41,748 nucleotides of DNA from Actinomycetes bacterium (GCA_021801235.1 JAJYYG010000057.1:2700-44447); one strand, 5' to 3'; positions 7,790 to 15,876 are shown, numbered from the stretch's first letter. The notes: a model not told the origin generated them from the letters alone. Program-made: numbers and translations.

Positions 7790-8958
7790 CTCGAGCGGAC
7801 AGCGACCAGCAGGTAGTCGGCCGACGCCGGCCGCAGCGCGTTCAATGCGGCGATCGCCGCGTTGAGCGCCGTCGCCTCGGGAGTGCCGTCGACGACCGGG
7901 GACAGGGGGGGGTCCACCGGGCCGGCGTGCAGGCCGGTGCGGACCAGGCCCCGCCCCTGGAGGAGGAACTCCCAGGTCTCCGCGTGGAGGGGCCGGCCGG
8001 GAGCGAGATCGACGACCAGCGGCGGCGCGTCCCGTTGCCACGCTTCCGGTGTGGCGGAGTGCAACAGGAGGATGCCGCCCAGCGTCAGCCGCGACGACAC
8101 CAGGTCGGCGAGGCGGTCGCGCTGGCCGGGATGGAGCCACTGGACGGACCCGTGCAGCACGATGGCGGCGAGCGACTCCTCCCCCACCACGTCGAGGTGG
8201 TCGAGCAGCGAGTCCGTCCGCACGTCGAGGCCGCGGGCGACCGCGAGCTCCACCAGGGGGCCGGACGGGTCGACGCCGTAGGCGTCGACCCCCGCACCGA
8301 CGAGCGCGGCCACGAGCTGGCCGTCGCCGCAGTCGGCGTCGAGGACCCGTCCCCGCGTCCCGTGCAGCTCCGCCACGACCCGGTCCGCCCACCATCCCCC
8401 GGGGGCCGGCGCCGGGACCGCCGTCTCCGGCAGGTCGGGGGTCCGCTCCGCCTCCACCGCCGCCTCGAGGCCTTCGACGTGGTCCACCAGCAGGTGGAGC
8501 ATCCGGGAGACCGACCAGGCGAATTTGACGATCTGTTGGACGATGAACCCGATGTACCATCCCATCGACTTGCGGATCAGGCGCTTGACCACCGTCCCGG
8601 CCCTCTTGCGCGACTCCACCGGGACGGAGATGTCGACGAAGGCCGCCCCGTCGACGAGCGCCAGGTTCTCCCGGAGCCGGGCCTTGCCCTGCAGGCCGAC
8701 CGGCGAGAACTCGAGGAAGAGCTCGTCGAGCTCGCGCTCCAGGCCGGCGGGGAGATCGCCCGACGCCCGGCGCCGTCGCACCTCGGCGTCGATCTCGGCC
8801 AGCACACCGGCCAGGTAGCCCGGTCCGTCCTCGGGATCGGCCCCCGCTCCGCCTCCGGGACCGCCGACCGGGCGGTCCGTCGGCGTTCCTCCGTGCGGTG
8901 CCTCGCCGGCACCGGGGCTCGAGGCCTCCACGGATCGGGACGGGGACGGTTCGGGCAT
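7786..8958 (-). CDS. class I SAM-dependent methyltransferase, first gene of the glycan operon
   Basis: A 390-aa protein. Residues 1-60 are low-complexity (Pro/Gly/Ser). Residues about 130-165 form an amphipathic or weakly hydrophobic helical stretch (MGWYIGFIVQQIVKFAWSV), and a SAM-binding half follows with motif I DADCGDGQL and an acidic second-strand end GVDPSG. Similar middle helices occur in methyltransferases linked to surface polysaccharides. The likely role is methylation of a sugar on the growing polymer, possibly a chain-end cap read by the ATPase C-terminal domain; that is an inference. The ATG start has no Shine-Dalgarno sequence but a TAGAGT box 7 nt upstream, suggesting a leaderless mRNA. 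Confidence 0.8.
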   Translation of the reverse strand: MPEPSPSRSVEASSPGAGEAPHGGTPTDRPVGGPGGGAGADPEDGPGYLAGVLAEIDAEVRRRRASGDLPAGLERELDELFLEFSPVGLQGKARLRENLALVDGAAFVDISVPVESRKRAGTVVKRLIRKSMGWYIGFIVQQIVKFAWSVSRMLHLLVDHVEGLEAAVEAERTPDLPETAVPAPAPGGWWADRVVAELHGTRGRVLDADCGDGQLVAALVGAGVDAYGVDPSGPLVELAVARGLDVRTDSLLDHLDVVGEESLAAIVLHGSVQWLHPGQRDRLADLVSSRLTLGGILLLHSATPEAWQRDAPPLVVDLAPGRPLHAETWEFLLQGRGLVRTGLHAGPVDPPLSPVVDGTPEATALNAAIAALNALRPASADYLLVAVRSR

Positions 8959-8965
8959 TCCGACG

Positions 8966-8971
8966 ACTCTA
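8966..8971 (-). promoter_or_regulatory. -10 box of the glycan operon, probable leaderless promoter
   Basis: TAGAGT on the minus strand, 7 nt before the ATG at 8958. With no Shine-Dalgarno sequence in between, transcription probably starts at or next to the A of ATG. No convincing -35 box is visible. Confidence 0.45.
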
Positions 8972-9012
8972 GCAAGCGGCCCTGCCGGCCCCGGGCGACT
9001 CAGTTCGGGCAA

Positions 9013-9078
9013 CTCGGCGCGGCCGGGGTGGCTCGGCGCAGGGGGCTCGGCCCGGCCGGGGCGGCTCGGCGCAGCTTT
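9013..9078. repeat. imperfect 33-bp direct repeat, two copies
   Basis: Two copies beginning at 9013 and 9046 share the core CTCGGCNCGGCCGGGG followed by NGGCTCGGCGCAG. They lie in the 192-nt gap between the glycan operon promoter and the tRNA-Leu gene. No coding role is evident. Confidence 0.6.
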
Positions 9079-9106
9079 GGGCGCACCCGGGCCGGGTGGG
9101 ACGTCG

Positions 9107-9133
9107 TTGCGGGATCTCCGGGAGAGGTACCCT
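9107..9133 (+). promoter_or_regulatory. probable promoter of tRNA-Leu
   Basis: TTGCGG at 9107-9112 and TACCCT at 9128-9133 are spaced by 15 nt (16 if the -35 is shifted by one). The predicted start would fall about 10 nt before the mature 5' end of the tRNA. The spacer is short, so this is tentative. Confidence 0.4.
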
Positions 9134-9150
9134 CGGTGGCGTCGGGTGAC

Positions 9151-9232
9151 GCGGGCGTGGCGGAACTGGCAGACGCGCCGGGTTTAGGTCCCGGTCCCTT
9201 CGGGGATGGAGGTTCGAGTCCTCTCGCCCGCA
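9151..9232 (+). tRNA. tRNA-Leu (anticodon UAG)
   Basis: A class II tRNA that folds completely. The acceptor stem is GCGGGCG (9151-9157) with CGCCCGC (9225-9231), with discriminator A9232. The anticodon stem is CCGGG/CCCGG around the loop TTTAGGT, with anticodon TAG at 9185-9187. The variable arm is CCC-TTCG-GGG (9196-9205), and the T arm is GGAGG-TTCGAGT-CCTCT (9208-9224). CCA is not encoded, so it must be added after transcription. It decodes CUA and possibly other CUN leucine codons. Confidence 0.97.
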
Positions 9233-9242
9233 CGCCGGCGGT

Positions 9243-10199
9243 TCAACCGGGGAGCGGCTTGCAGCACACGAGCGCGAGCAGGTAGCAGCGCTCGGCGTCG
9301 AAGTAGACGCCGTGGTTGGCAGCCAGTGCGGCAGGGTCGAATTCGCCGCGACCGGCGGCGGGGCCTCCCCAGTTGAGCCCCCGCTCGGTGAGCACCTCGA
9401 AGCCCGCGGCGCTCACCTTCGTCCGCAGGGCGTCGAGGGTGTACTCCACCTTATGGTCGGGGTCGATGAACGCCTCCTGCTGCATGCGGCACACCGCGCC
9501 GTTCGGGGTGTCGATCGCCAGGTATCCGCCGGGCTCCAGGATCCGGAACGCCTCGCGCAGCACGGTGTCTCCGACGTCCTCGGGCACGTGCTCGATCGAC
9601 TGGCCGCTATAGACGAGGTCGACCGATCCGTCCTCTGCGAACGAGAGGTCCGCCATCGACCGGTACTCGTAGCGGACCCGTCCGCGTTCGGACTCCCCCG
9701 CACCGAACTGCTCGGAACGGTAGAGCGGATGGCGGTCGTCGGGCGGGAGGTCCACCACCACCAGCTCCTCGAAGTCGTAGGGGTAGCCGAGGAGGACGAG
9801 GGCACCGCGCGCGTCGATGGTGTGGCCTCCCCCGAGGTCGACGATGCGCCGGGCGGGGGGAAGGCCGATGATGAACTCGCACCGGCTGGCGTGGAGGGAG
9901 CTGTGCAGGCTGGCCGGTCCCACCGGCACCTGGGTGCGGTACTCGCCCGAGCAGCGGATCCCGTCGACCACGTCGGCACGGGTGAGCGCCCCGGTGACGA
10001 GGGCGACGGTGAGCTCACTCCAGGCGGGCTCGTCCGGCTCCCGGCGGAGCAGCACGTTGTAGGCCAGGCGCACCGCCTCGTGCGGCGGGAGCTCGTCGAA
10101 CGAGAGGGCGGCGAGCCTGGTCGCCTCGCGGCGGGCCTTCCGCTCGAGCCGGGCCACCAGCGGGCCGACCCGATCGACGACGCCACCGAGCGCTCCCAT
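9243..10199 (-). CDS. DUF4214-like domain fused to SAM-dependent methyltransferase
   Basis: A 318-aa protein. Residues about 38-92 (YNVLLRREPDEPAW up to SGEYR) resemble DUF4214, a module often found in surface-layer and exopolysaccharide-related proteins. Residues about 125-290 are a class I methyltransferase: IVDLGGGHTID as motif I, then YSGQSIEHVPED, and LEPGGYLAIDTPN as the post-motif strand. The ATG start is preceded by GGGGGG about 6 nt upstream. The gene converges on the tRNA-Leu gene and is separated from the glycan operon by it, but its domains suggest a related job in surface glycan modification. Confidence 0.75.
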   Translation of the reverse strand: MGALGGVVDRVGPLVARLERKARREATRLAALSFDELPPHEAVRLAYNVLLRREPDEPAWSELTVALVTGALTRADVVDGIRCSGEYRTQVPVGPASLHSSLHASRCEFIIGLPPARRIVDLGGGHTIDARGALVLLGYPYDFEELVVVDLPPDDRHPLYRSEQFGAGESERGRVRYEYRSMADLSFAEDGSVDLVYSGQSIEHVPEDVGDTVLREAFRILEPGGYLAIDTPNGAVCRMQQEAFIDPDHKVEYTLDALRTKVSAAGFEVLTERGLNWGGPAAGRGEFDPAALAANHGVYFDAERCYLLALVCCKPLPG

Positions 10200-10279
10200 C
10201 GCGTTCCCCCCCGGGTCCGCTTGCTCCGTTGCGCGCACACGTCCTCCGTTCGCCGTCGATCGCCGCCGATCGCCGCCCG

Positions 10280-10285
10280 AACCTA
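10280..10285 (-). promoter_or_regulatory. candidate -10 box for the DUF4214-methyltransferase gene
   Basis: TAGGTT on the minus strand about 80 nt upstream of the ATG at 10199. It would give a leader of roughly 70 nt. There is no clear -35. This is the only TANNNT-type box noticed in the gap. Confidence 0.3.
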
Positions 10286-10330
10286 CCATCGGGCCGGCGG
10301 CGCTCCTCCGGTCGGCTCCCCGCTCCCCGC

Positions 10331-11146
10331 CTACCCCCGTCCCCCTCCCCCTCCGTCCACCGCGACGACCTGCCCGGTCACATAGCCCGCCCGATCCGAG
10401 ACGAGGAACCGCACCACGTCCGCCACGTCCTCGGGCCGGCAGACCCGACCGAAGGGAGCACCGGCCGCCAGGGTCCCGATGTCGTCGACCCCCAACGCCC
10501 CTTTGACCAGGCGGCGGCCCATCTCGGTGTTCACCAGACCGGGCGCCACCACGTTCACGTGGATGCCGGCCGCCCGCTCCTCCTTCGCCACCGTCATGGC
10601 CAGGGCCTCCAGCGCGGTCTTCGCCAGGTTGTACGGAGCGGCGTTCGCAGCCAGGTGGCGTGCGGCCACGGAGGACACGAACACCACGTCGCCCCGCGGG
10701 AGCGTCCGCATGGCCGGGAGCAGGTGCTTGCACAGGACGAACGCGCTGTAGACGTGGGTACGCATCAGCCGTTCGACCTCGTCGAGCTCGGTGTCCACCA
10801 CCGTGCGCCCCCGGCTGGCGATCCCCGCGCTGTGGACCAGGACGCCGACAGGACCCAACGCGGCGACCACGGCCGCCGCCAGGGCCTCCGCCTCCCTCGG
10901 GTCGTCGACGGATGCGGGGAACGCCACGGCGCGGCGCCCGAGTCCCTCGATGGCGGCCACCGTCTCCGCCGCGGCCTCACCGTCCCGGCGGTAGTTCACC
11001 GCCACGTCGCAGCCGTCGGCGGCCAGGCCCAGGGCGATCGCCCTGCCGATCCCCCGCCCGCCTCCGGTGACGAGCGCCACCCGGGACGACCGGGGGTCGG
11101 CCGGAGGAGCGATGGGGAGATCGGGGGTGGCGGTCGGGTCGGTCAC
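10331..11146 (-). CDS. short-chain dehydrogenase/reductase, FabG-like
   Basis: A 271-aa NAD(P)-dependent oxidoreductase. It has the cofactor motif TGGGRGIG near residue 30, the catalytic Ser in FVSSVAA, and the YNLAK active-site pair. The C-terminus GYVTGQVVAVDGGG is typical of 3-oxoacyl-ACP/CoA reductases. The substrate is probably a 3-oxoacyl or 3-hydroxyacyl thioester, but other SDR substrates are possible. The GTG start is chosen because AGGAG lies 7 nt upstream. It diverges from the SDR gene at 11349, with a perfect palindrome between them. Confidence 0.88.
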   Translation of the reverse strand: MTDPTATPDLPIAPPADPRSSRVALVTGGGRGIGRAIALGLAADGCDVAVNYRRDGEAAAETVAAIEGLGRRAVAFPASVDDPREAEALAAAVVAALGPVGVLVHSAGIASRGRTVVDTELDEVERLMRTHVYSAFVLCKHLLPAMRTLPRGDVVFVSSVAARHLAANAAPYNLAKTALEALAMTVAKEERAAGIHVNVVAPGLVNTEMGRRLVKGALGVDDIGTLAAGAPFGRVCRPEDVADVVRFLVSDRAGYVTGQVVAVDGGGGGRG

Positions 11147-11277
11147 GTCGGGCTCCTGGTCGGGGGGCGGTCGGGTCGGTCCTGTCGGGCTCCCGGCCGG
11201 AGCCCTTGTCGGGCGTCTTGCCGGGGAGGGTGGGTTTCGGCCATGCTTCCCGGGTTCCGCCGCATCGTCAACGTGGA

Positions 11278-11293
11278 GCCGGCCCGGGCCGGC
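11278..11293. promoter_or_regulatory. perfect 16-bp palindrome in divergent SDR intergenic region
   Basis: GCCGGCCCGGGCCGGC is its own reverse complement. It sits 56 nt upstream of the plus-strand SDR start and 132 nt upstream of the minus-strand SDR start. A dimeric repressor operator is possible, but no regulator gene is adjacent, and perfect GC-only palindromes can arise by chance in this base composition. Confidence 0.3.
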
Positions 11294-11348
11294 GGTCACC
11301 ACGCCACCGGTCCGACCCCACGTCGCAATCAGGCACAGGAGGCCAATC

Positions 11349-12251
11349 ATGGGACTGCTCGACGGCAAGGTAGCCATCGTCACCGGCGCGGGCCGGGGCA
11401 TCGGACGCGAGGAGGCCCTACTGCTGGCGGCCGAAGGCGCCAAGGTGATCGTCAACGACGTCGGAGCGTCCCTCCAGGGAGAGGGTGGCGACAAGCACCC
11501 GGCCGAAGAGGTGGTCGAGCTGGTCAGGGCCGCCGGCAGCGACGGGGCGGTCAACGCCTCCGACGTCAGTTCCTGGGAGGGCGCCAAGGCACTCGTCGAC
11601 CAGGCCGTCGACACCTTCGGGAGCATGGACATCCTGGTGAACAACGCGGGGATCCTCCGGGACAAGATGAGCTTCAACATGGAGGAGTCGGACTGGGACG
11701 ACGTGATCCGCGTCCACCTGAAGGGCCACTTCGCCACCTCCCACCACGCCGCCGTCTACTGGCGGGGACGGGCCAAGGCCGGCGAGGACGTCACCGGCCG
11801 CATCATCAACACGTCGTCGGAGGCGGGCCTCTACGGCAACGCGGGTCAGGCCAACTACTCGGCAGCCAAGGCCGGCATCGCTTCGCTGACCTGGGTGTTG
11901 GCCAGGGAGCTCGGCCGGTACGGCGTCACCGTCAACTCCATCTCGCCCCGGGCCCGCACCCGGATGACCGAGGGGCTGTTCGCGGAGATGGACACCGCGA
12001 CCGAGGCCTTCGACAAGTTCGACCCCAAGAACGTCGCCCAGCTGGTGGGCTTCCTCGCCTCGGACGAAGCCGCCGACGTCAGCGGCCAGAACTTCATCGT
12101 CTTCGGGGGCGACATCTACGCCACCGGAGGGTTCCACCCCGTCGGCGAGCTCCACCGCGACTCGGCCTGGACGCCCGAGGAGCTCATCGCGGCCAAGGGG
12201 GAGCTCTTCCGGGGGATCTCGTCGGGCATCCCCAAGTTCAGCTTCTTCTGA
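11349..12251 (+). CDS. short-chain dehydrogenase, multifunctional-enzyme type 2-like
   Basis: A 300-aa SDR, longer than the FabG type. It has the cofactor motif TGAGRGIGREEA, the downstream NDVGASLQG stretch and the active-site YSAAK. The extended C-terminal part (GGDIYATGGFHPVG onward) resembles the dehydrogenase domain of HSD17B4/MFE-2 proteins, which oxidise (3R)-hydroxyacyl-CoA. The ATG start has AGGAGG 6 nt upstream. It probably works in acyl-CoA breakdown with the hydratases elsewhere in the window; that link is an inference. Confidence 0.88.
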   Translation: MGLLDGKVAIVTGAGRGIGREEALLLAAEGAKVIVNDVGASLQGEGGDKHPAEEVVELVRAAGSDGAVNASDVSSWEGAKALVDQAVDTFGSMDILVNNAGILRDKMSFNMEESDWDDVIRVHLKGHFATSHHAAVYWRGRAKAGEDVTGRIINTSSEAGLYGNAGQANYSAAKAGIASLTWVLARELGRYGVTVNSISPRARTRMTEGLFAEMDTATEAFDKFDPKNVAQLVGFLASDEAADVSGQNFIVFGGDIYATGGFHPVGELHRDSAWTPEELIAAKGELFRGISSGIPKFSFF

Positions 12252-12256
12252 GCCGC

Positions 12257-12274
12257 CCGGGCTGAGCCGCCCGG
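12257..12274. terminator. possible bidirectional terminator between convergent genes
   Basis: CCGGGC and GCCCGG pair over a 6-nt loop just after the plus-strand SDR stop and before the livF stop on the other strand. It lacks a T tract. It also lies within a CTGAGCCGCCCGG direct repeat. Confidence 0.35.
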
Positions 12275-12284
12275 ACCGGCAGGC

Positions 12285-13016
12285 TCACCGCCCGAGCACC
12301 AGGTCGCCGAGCTCCGACCGCGCCCCTGCCGGCGTCCCGTCGTAGAGCACGCTCCCCTTCCCGAGGACGACCACCGAGTCGGCCAGCTCGAGGGCGCGCT
12401 CCACGTGCTGCTCGATCACGAGGAGCGAGGTCCCGGTGGCCAGCACCCGGGTCAGCGCGGCGTAGACCTCCTCGACCACCACCGGAGCGAGACCGAACGA
12501 GAGCTCGTCCACCACGAGAAGCCGCTGGGGGACGACGAGGGCTCTGGCCAGCGCCAGCATCCGCTGCTCCCCCCCGGAGAGGGTCCCCGCCGACTGGCGG
12601 CGACGGTCGCCCAGGCGCGGGAACGCGTCGAAGGCCCGGGACAGCGCCTCGGGGACTGCCGAGCGCCCCAGTGGCCGGCGGAAGGCCAGGACCAGGTTCT
12701 CCTCCACGCTCAGGGAGCCGAAGACCGACCGGCCCTCCGTCACGTGGGCGAGCCCCATGCGGGCGATGGCGAAGGCGGAGCGGCCGGTGATGTCGGCGCC
12801 GTCGAAGTGGACGGTGCCGCCGCTGGTGGGGACGAGCCCCGTGGCCACCCGGGCCACGGTCGACTTCCCGGCTCCGTTGGCACCGACCAGCGCCAGAGCG
12901 GAGCCGGCCCGGACCGAGAGCGACACGTCGAAGAGTGCCCGGTACGGTCCGTAGGTGGCGCTCACGTTGCGGAGCTCGAGGACCGGCGGTCCCTCCGGCG
13001 GCGGGCCCCCGTTCAT
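12285..13016 (-). CDS. livF: branched-chain amino-acid type ABC transporter ATPase LivF
   Basis: A 243-aa cytoplasmic ATPase. It has Walker A GANGAGKS, signature LSGGEQRMLALARAL, Walker B LLVVDELSFGLAP and the H-loop region IEQHVE. The SFGLAP sequence after Walker B is typical of LivF. The ATG start overlaps the livG stop (ATGA). It would pair with LivG to drive import through the fused permease upstream. It is the last gene of a four-gene operon whose substrate is set by the lipoprotein at 15873-17216. Confidence 0.92.
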   Translation of the reverse strand: MNGGPPPEGPPVLELRNVSATYGPYRALFDVSLSVRAGSALALVGANGAGKSTVARVATGLVPTSGGTVHFDGADITGRSAFAIARMGLAHVTEGRSVFGSLSVEENLVLAFRRPLGRSAVPEALSRAFDAFPRLGDRRRQSAGTLSGGEQRMLALARALVVPQRLLVVDELSFGLAPVVVEEVYAALTRVLATGTSLLVIEQHVERALELADSVVVLGKGSVLYDGTPAGARSELGDLVLGR

Positions 13017-13777
13017 GCTCCGCTCCCCAGGTACGCCTGGCGCACCCGTTCGTCCGCCATCACCTCGCCGACCGACCCGACCGCGAGCATCCGGCCGAAG
13101 TCGAGGACGCACAGCCGGTCGACGACGTCACCGACCAGCGTGAGATCGTGCTCGACGAGCACGACCGCCGTGCCCTCGGAACGGCGGACGTCGGTGATGA
13201 TCGAGGCGAGCCGCGCGGTCTCGGCCGCGTCCAGGCCCGACGACGGCTCGTCGAGCATCAGCAGGCGCGGGCGGCCCATCATGGCCCTGCCCAGCTCGAC
13301 CAGACGCGCGTGGCCGAGGCTGAGAACGTCGACCGGTCGGTCGGCAAGCTCGTCGAGACCGAGGAGACGCAGGGCCGACTCGACATGGTCGAGCTCTTCG
13401 CGGGAGGGTCGGGCGTGGTGGAGCAGGTCTCCCCAGAGGCGGACCGTCCCCGCGTGGGCCTGTTCGGCCACCAGGAGGTGGTCCGCCACGGTCATCCCCC
13501 GGAACAGCTCCATGCGCTGGTAGGTCCGACCGATGCCCAGCCGGCTCCGGCGCCATACCGGCATCCGGTCGATGCGCCTGCCGTCGAACTCGACCGTCCC
13601 GGTGTCGGGGGGGGTCAACCCCAGCAGGCAGTTGAACAGGGTGGTCTTCCCCGCTCCGTTCGGCCCCACCACACCCACCGCCTCGCCCTCGCCGACGTCG
13701 AGCGAGAGCTCCGCCAAGGCCGTGATCCCCCCGAACCGCCGGGAGATGTCGCGGGCGCGGAGCAGTGCGCCCGTCAA
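13013..13777 (-). CDS. livG: branched-chain amino-acid type ABC transporter ATPase LivG
   Basis: A 254-aa ATPase with Walker A GPNGAGKT, Q-loop region YQRMELFRGMTV, Walker B LLMLDEPSSGL and the H-loop LVEHDL. The insertion between Q-loop and signature is long, as in LivG. The signature is slightly degenerate (LSLGHARLVELGRA) but keeps the key Ser and Gly. The start is a TTG at 13777 overlapping the permease stop (TTGA). No ATG or GTG fits between the permease stop and the first family residues, which supports this rare start by coupling. Confidence 0.9.
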   Translation of the reverse strand: MTGALLRARDISRRFGGITALAELSLDVGEGEAVGVVGPNGAGKTTLFNCLLGLTPPDTGTVEFDGRRIDRMPVWRRSRLGIGRTYQRMELFRGMTVADHLLVAEQAHAGTVRLWGDLLHHARPSREELDHVESALRLLGLDELADRPVDVLSLGHARLVELGRAMMGRPRLLMLDEPSSGLDAAETARLASIITDVRRSEGTAVVLVEHDLTLVGDVVDRLCVLDFGRMLAVGSVGEVMADERVRQAYLGSGA

Positions 13778-15876
13778 CGGTCCACCCCGTCGGCCGCCAT
13801 GGGGACCCGTTCGACCCCGGTCGGCGGGTGGGCCGGCGCGTCGGTCCGGGGCGGCAGGTCGTCCCGCCATCGGCCGGTCAGTCGACCCACCAGCCCGACC
13901 AGACGGTTCCCCAGGTAGTCGACCACCCCTTCCGGGTGGCGGGTGTAGCTCAGGGTCGCCAGCCCGAAGAGAACGGCCAGGAGGCCCGCATAGCGCGCCG
14001 GCAGCGTGGAGAGCGACTTCAAGAGCGCGGTGTAGACCACCCCGGCCACCACCGCCCCGCTGATCGAGCCGAGCCCGACGATCGCCACCACCACCAGCAG
14101 CACCAGCGAGATCTGGTAGTTGAAGTCGTTCGGCGCCAACGACCCCTGCAGCGATCCGTAGAGTGCGCCGCCGACCCCGGCCAGGCCGGCGGAGACGGCG
14201 AACACCACCACCCGCAGCCGGTGCACGTCGATACCCACCGAGACCGCGGCCACCTCGCTCCCGCGCATCGCCGCCAGGAACCGTCCCATGGTGCCGTCGC
14301 CGATCAGCTTGACCAGTCCGGCCACCAGCGCCAGGACGACGAGCGCGAGGAGGAAGAAGGACCGGGACGCGTTGAAGCTGATCGGTCCGATCTCGGGTCG
14401 TGGCACCAGCACCCCGGTCGCCCCGTTGCCCACCCAGCCGTTGGGGAACAGGATGTTGTCGGCCAGCAGCGCGAAGGCGAGGGTGGCCAGGGCGAGCGGC
14501 AGGCCCGCGAGTCGCAGGGTGGGGAGGGCGACCACCACGCCCAGGACCGCAGCCATGGCACCTCCCAGGACCATGCCGGCCAGCAGGGAGAGGTCGAGGT
14601 GGTTGGCGAACTGCCCGGCGGCGAAGCCGCCCAGCCCCGCGAAGGAGGCCTGGCACAGGGAGATCTGGCCGCTCATGCCGGTGAGGAGCGTCAGCGAGAG
14701 GAAGATGATGCCGAAGGCGATCCCCTGGGTCATGGTAAGCAGCCAGTCCGGCGACACCCACGTGAGGGCGGACAGCACCGCCAGGCCCCCGACCACCCAC
14801 CCGAGGACCGCGGTCGGGCGCTGGAGGAGCCGCCGGCCGATCGACGTCCCGCCGTCGGGGTGCAGGGTCCGGTGCCAGAGCCCGACCGCGACCGTCTCGT
14901 CCCCGCGGTCGCCGGTCAGGGTCGCCGCCGCGCGGTAGCCGCGTGCCTCCCCGGCCAGGGCGGCGATCGGGGGGTCGCAGTCGGCCAACGGATCGTCGAG
15001 CTGACGCTGGCGCGAGAACGGGAGGAAGACCAGCAACACCACGAAGGGGAGCGAAGGGCGCAGTCCGGTGGCGATGATCCCCGCCGGAAGGTACCCCGCC
15101 AGGATCTGCTGTGCCACCCCGAGACCCAGGCCCCCCACCAAGGCCAGTGGCAGGCTGGCGAACCGACCGATCACCGCGGCGGCGATCCCCCACACCAGCA
15201 GCACCGTGTAGTCCTCCGGGTTGAGCTGGGAGTAGAGCGGGGCGAGCAGGACGCCGGCCAGCGCGGCGATGCAGCTCGAGAGCACCCAGGCGAACGCGCT
15301 CACCCGCCCGGCGTTGATGCCGAACAGCTCGGTGAGCCGGGGGCTCTCCACCACCGCCCGCATCTCGAGCCCGACCGGGGTGAGCCGGAACAGCACGACC
15401 AGGGCGGCCACCACGAGCACCGTGGCGACGGTGATGGACAGTTCGAGACCGCTCAGGGGCACCGACCCCAGGTGGAAGTAGACGGTCTGCGCGTCGAGGA
15501 ACAGAGCCGGCGGCGGGATCTGCGGCGTGGACCCGGCGATGATCAGGGCGACCTGGGGCAGCGCGATCAGCAGCCCGAGCGAGGGAACCAGTTTGACCAG
15601 CGGGGACGCGGTGCGGATCCGGCGGAACAACAGCCGGTCGAGGACCAGTCCGACCAGGGGTCCGAGGCCGAGGATGGCGATGATGCCGGCCGCCCATCGG
15701 GGCCAACCGTCCTGGACGAGGAAGACGAACGCGAGACCGGAGACGAACGCCTGGGCGCCGAAGGCCAGGTTGAACACGCCGGCCGCCTTGTAGGTCAGGA
15801 CGAGTCCCACGCCCATCAGGGCGAAGACGCACCCGAACGGGATGCCCGGGACCGCGTAGTTGAAGAGCTGGCTCAC
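13774..15876 (-). CDS. fused LivH-LivM branched-chain amino-acid type permease
   Basis: A 700-aa polytopic membrane protein that joins the two usual permease subunits. Residues 1 to about 290 match LivH (opening FNYAVPGIPFGCVFALMGVG, then the AFVSGL region and FGINAGRVSAFAWVLSS). A hydrophilic linker of about 60 residues follows. Residues about 360-665 match LivM (ISLCQASFAGLGGFAAG, AMRGSEVAAVSVGID, FNYQISLVLLVVVAIVGLGS). Separate LivH and LivM proteins are each about 300 aa, so both halves look complete. The ATG start overlaps the stop of the substrate-binding protein gene (ATGA). Such fusions are known in actinobacteria. Confidence 0.93.
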   Translation of the reverse strand: MSQLFNYAVPGIPFGCVFALMGVGLVLTYKAAGVFNLAFGAQAFVSGLAFVFLVQDGWPRWAAGIIAILGLGPLVGLVLDRLLFRRIRTASPLVKLVPSLGLLIALPQVALIIAGSTPQIPPPALFLDAQTVYFHLGSVPLSGLELSITVATVLVVAALVVLFRLTPVGLEMRAVVESPRLTELFGINAGRVSAFAWVLSSCIAALAGVLLAPLYSQLNPEDYTVLLVWGIAAAVIGRFASLPLALVGGLGLGVAQQILAGYLPAGIIATGLRPSLPFVVLLVFLPFSRQRQLDDPLADCDPPIAALAGEARGYRAAATLTGDRGDETVAVGLWHRTLHPDGGTSIGRRLLQRPTAVLGWVVGGLAVLSALTWVSPDWLLTMTQGIAFGIIFLSLTLLTGMSGQISLCQASFAGLGGFAAGQFANHLDLSLLAGMVLGGAMAAVLGVVVALPTLRLAGLPLALATLAFALLADNILFPNGWVGNGATGVLVPRPEIGPISFNASRSFFLLALVVLALVAGLVKLIGDGTMGRFLAAMRGSEVAAVSVGIDVHRLRVVVFAVSAGLAGVGGALYGSLQGSLAPNDFNYQISLVLLVVVAIVGLGSISGAVVAGVVYTALLKSLSTLPARYAGLLAVLFGLATLSYTRHPEGVVDYLGNRLVGLVGRLTGRWRDDLPPRTDAPAHPPTGVERVPMAADGVDR

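Noticed and set aside
9151-9232. tRNA-associated attachment site
   Set aside because: No second copy of the tRNA 3' end and no integrase were seen in the window.
9000-9233. Minus-strand 77-codon frame covering the tRNA
   Set aside because: It runs through a fully foldable tRNA-Leu and has no start signal.
11147-11348. A small gene in the divergent SDR gap
   Set aside because: Frames here continue from the flanking genes without their own ribosome-binding site or conserved features.
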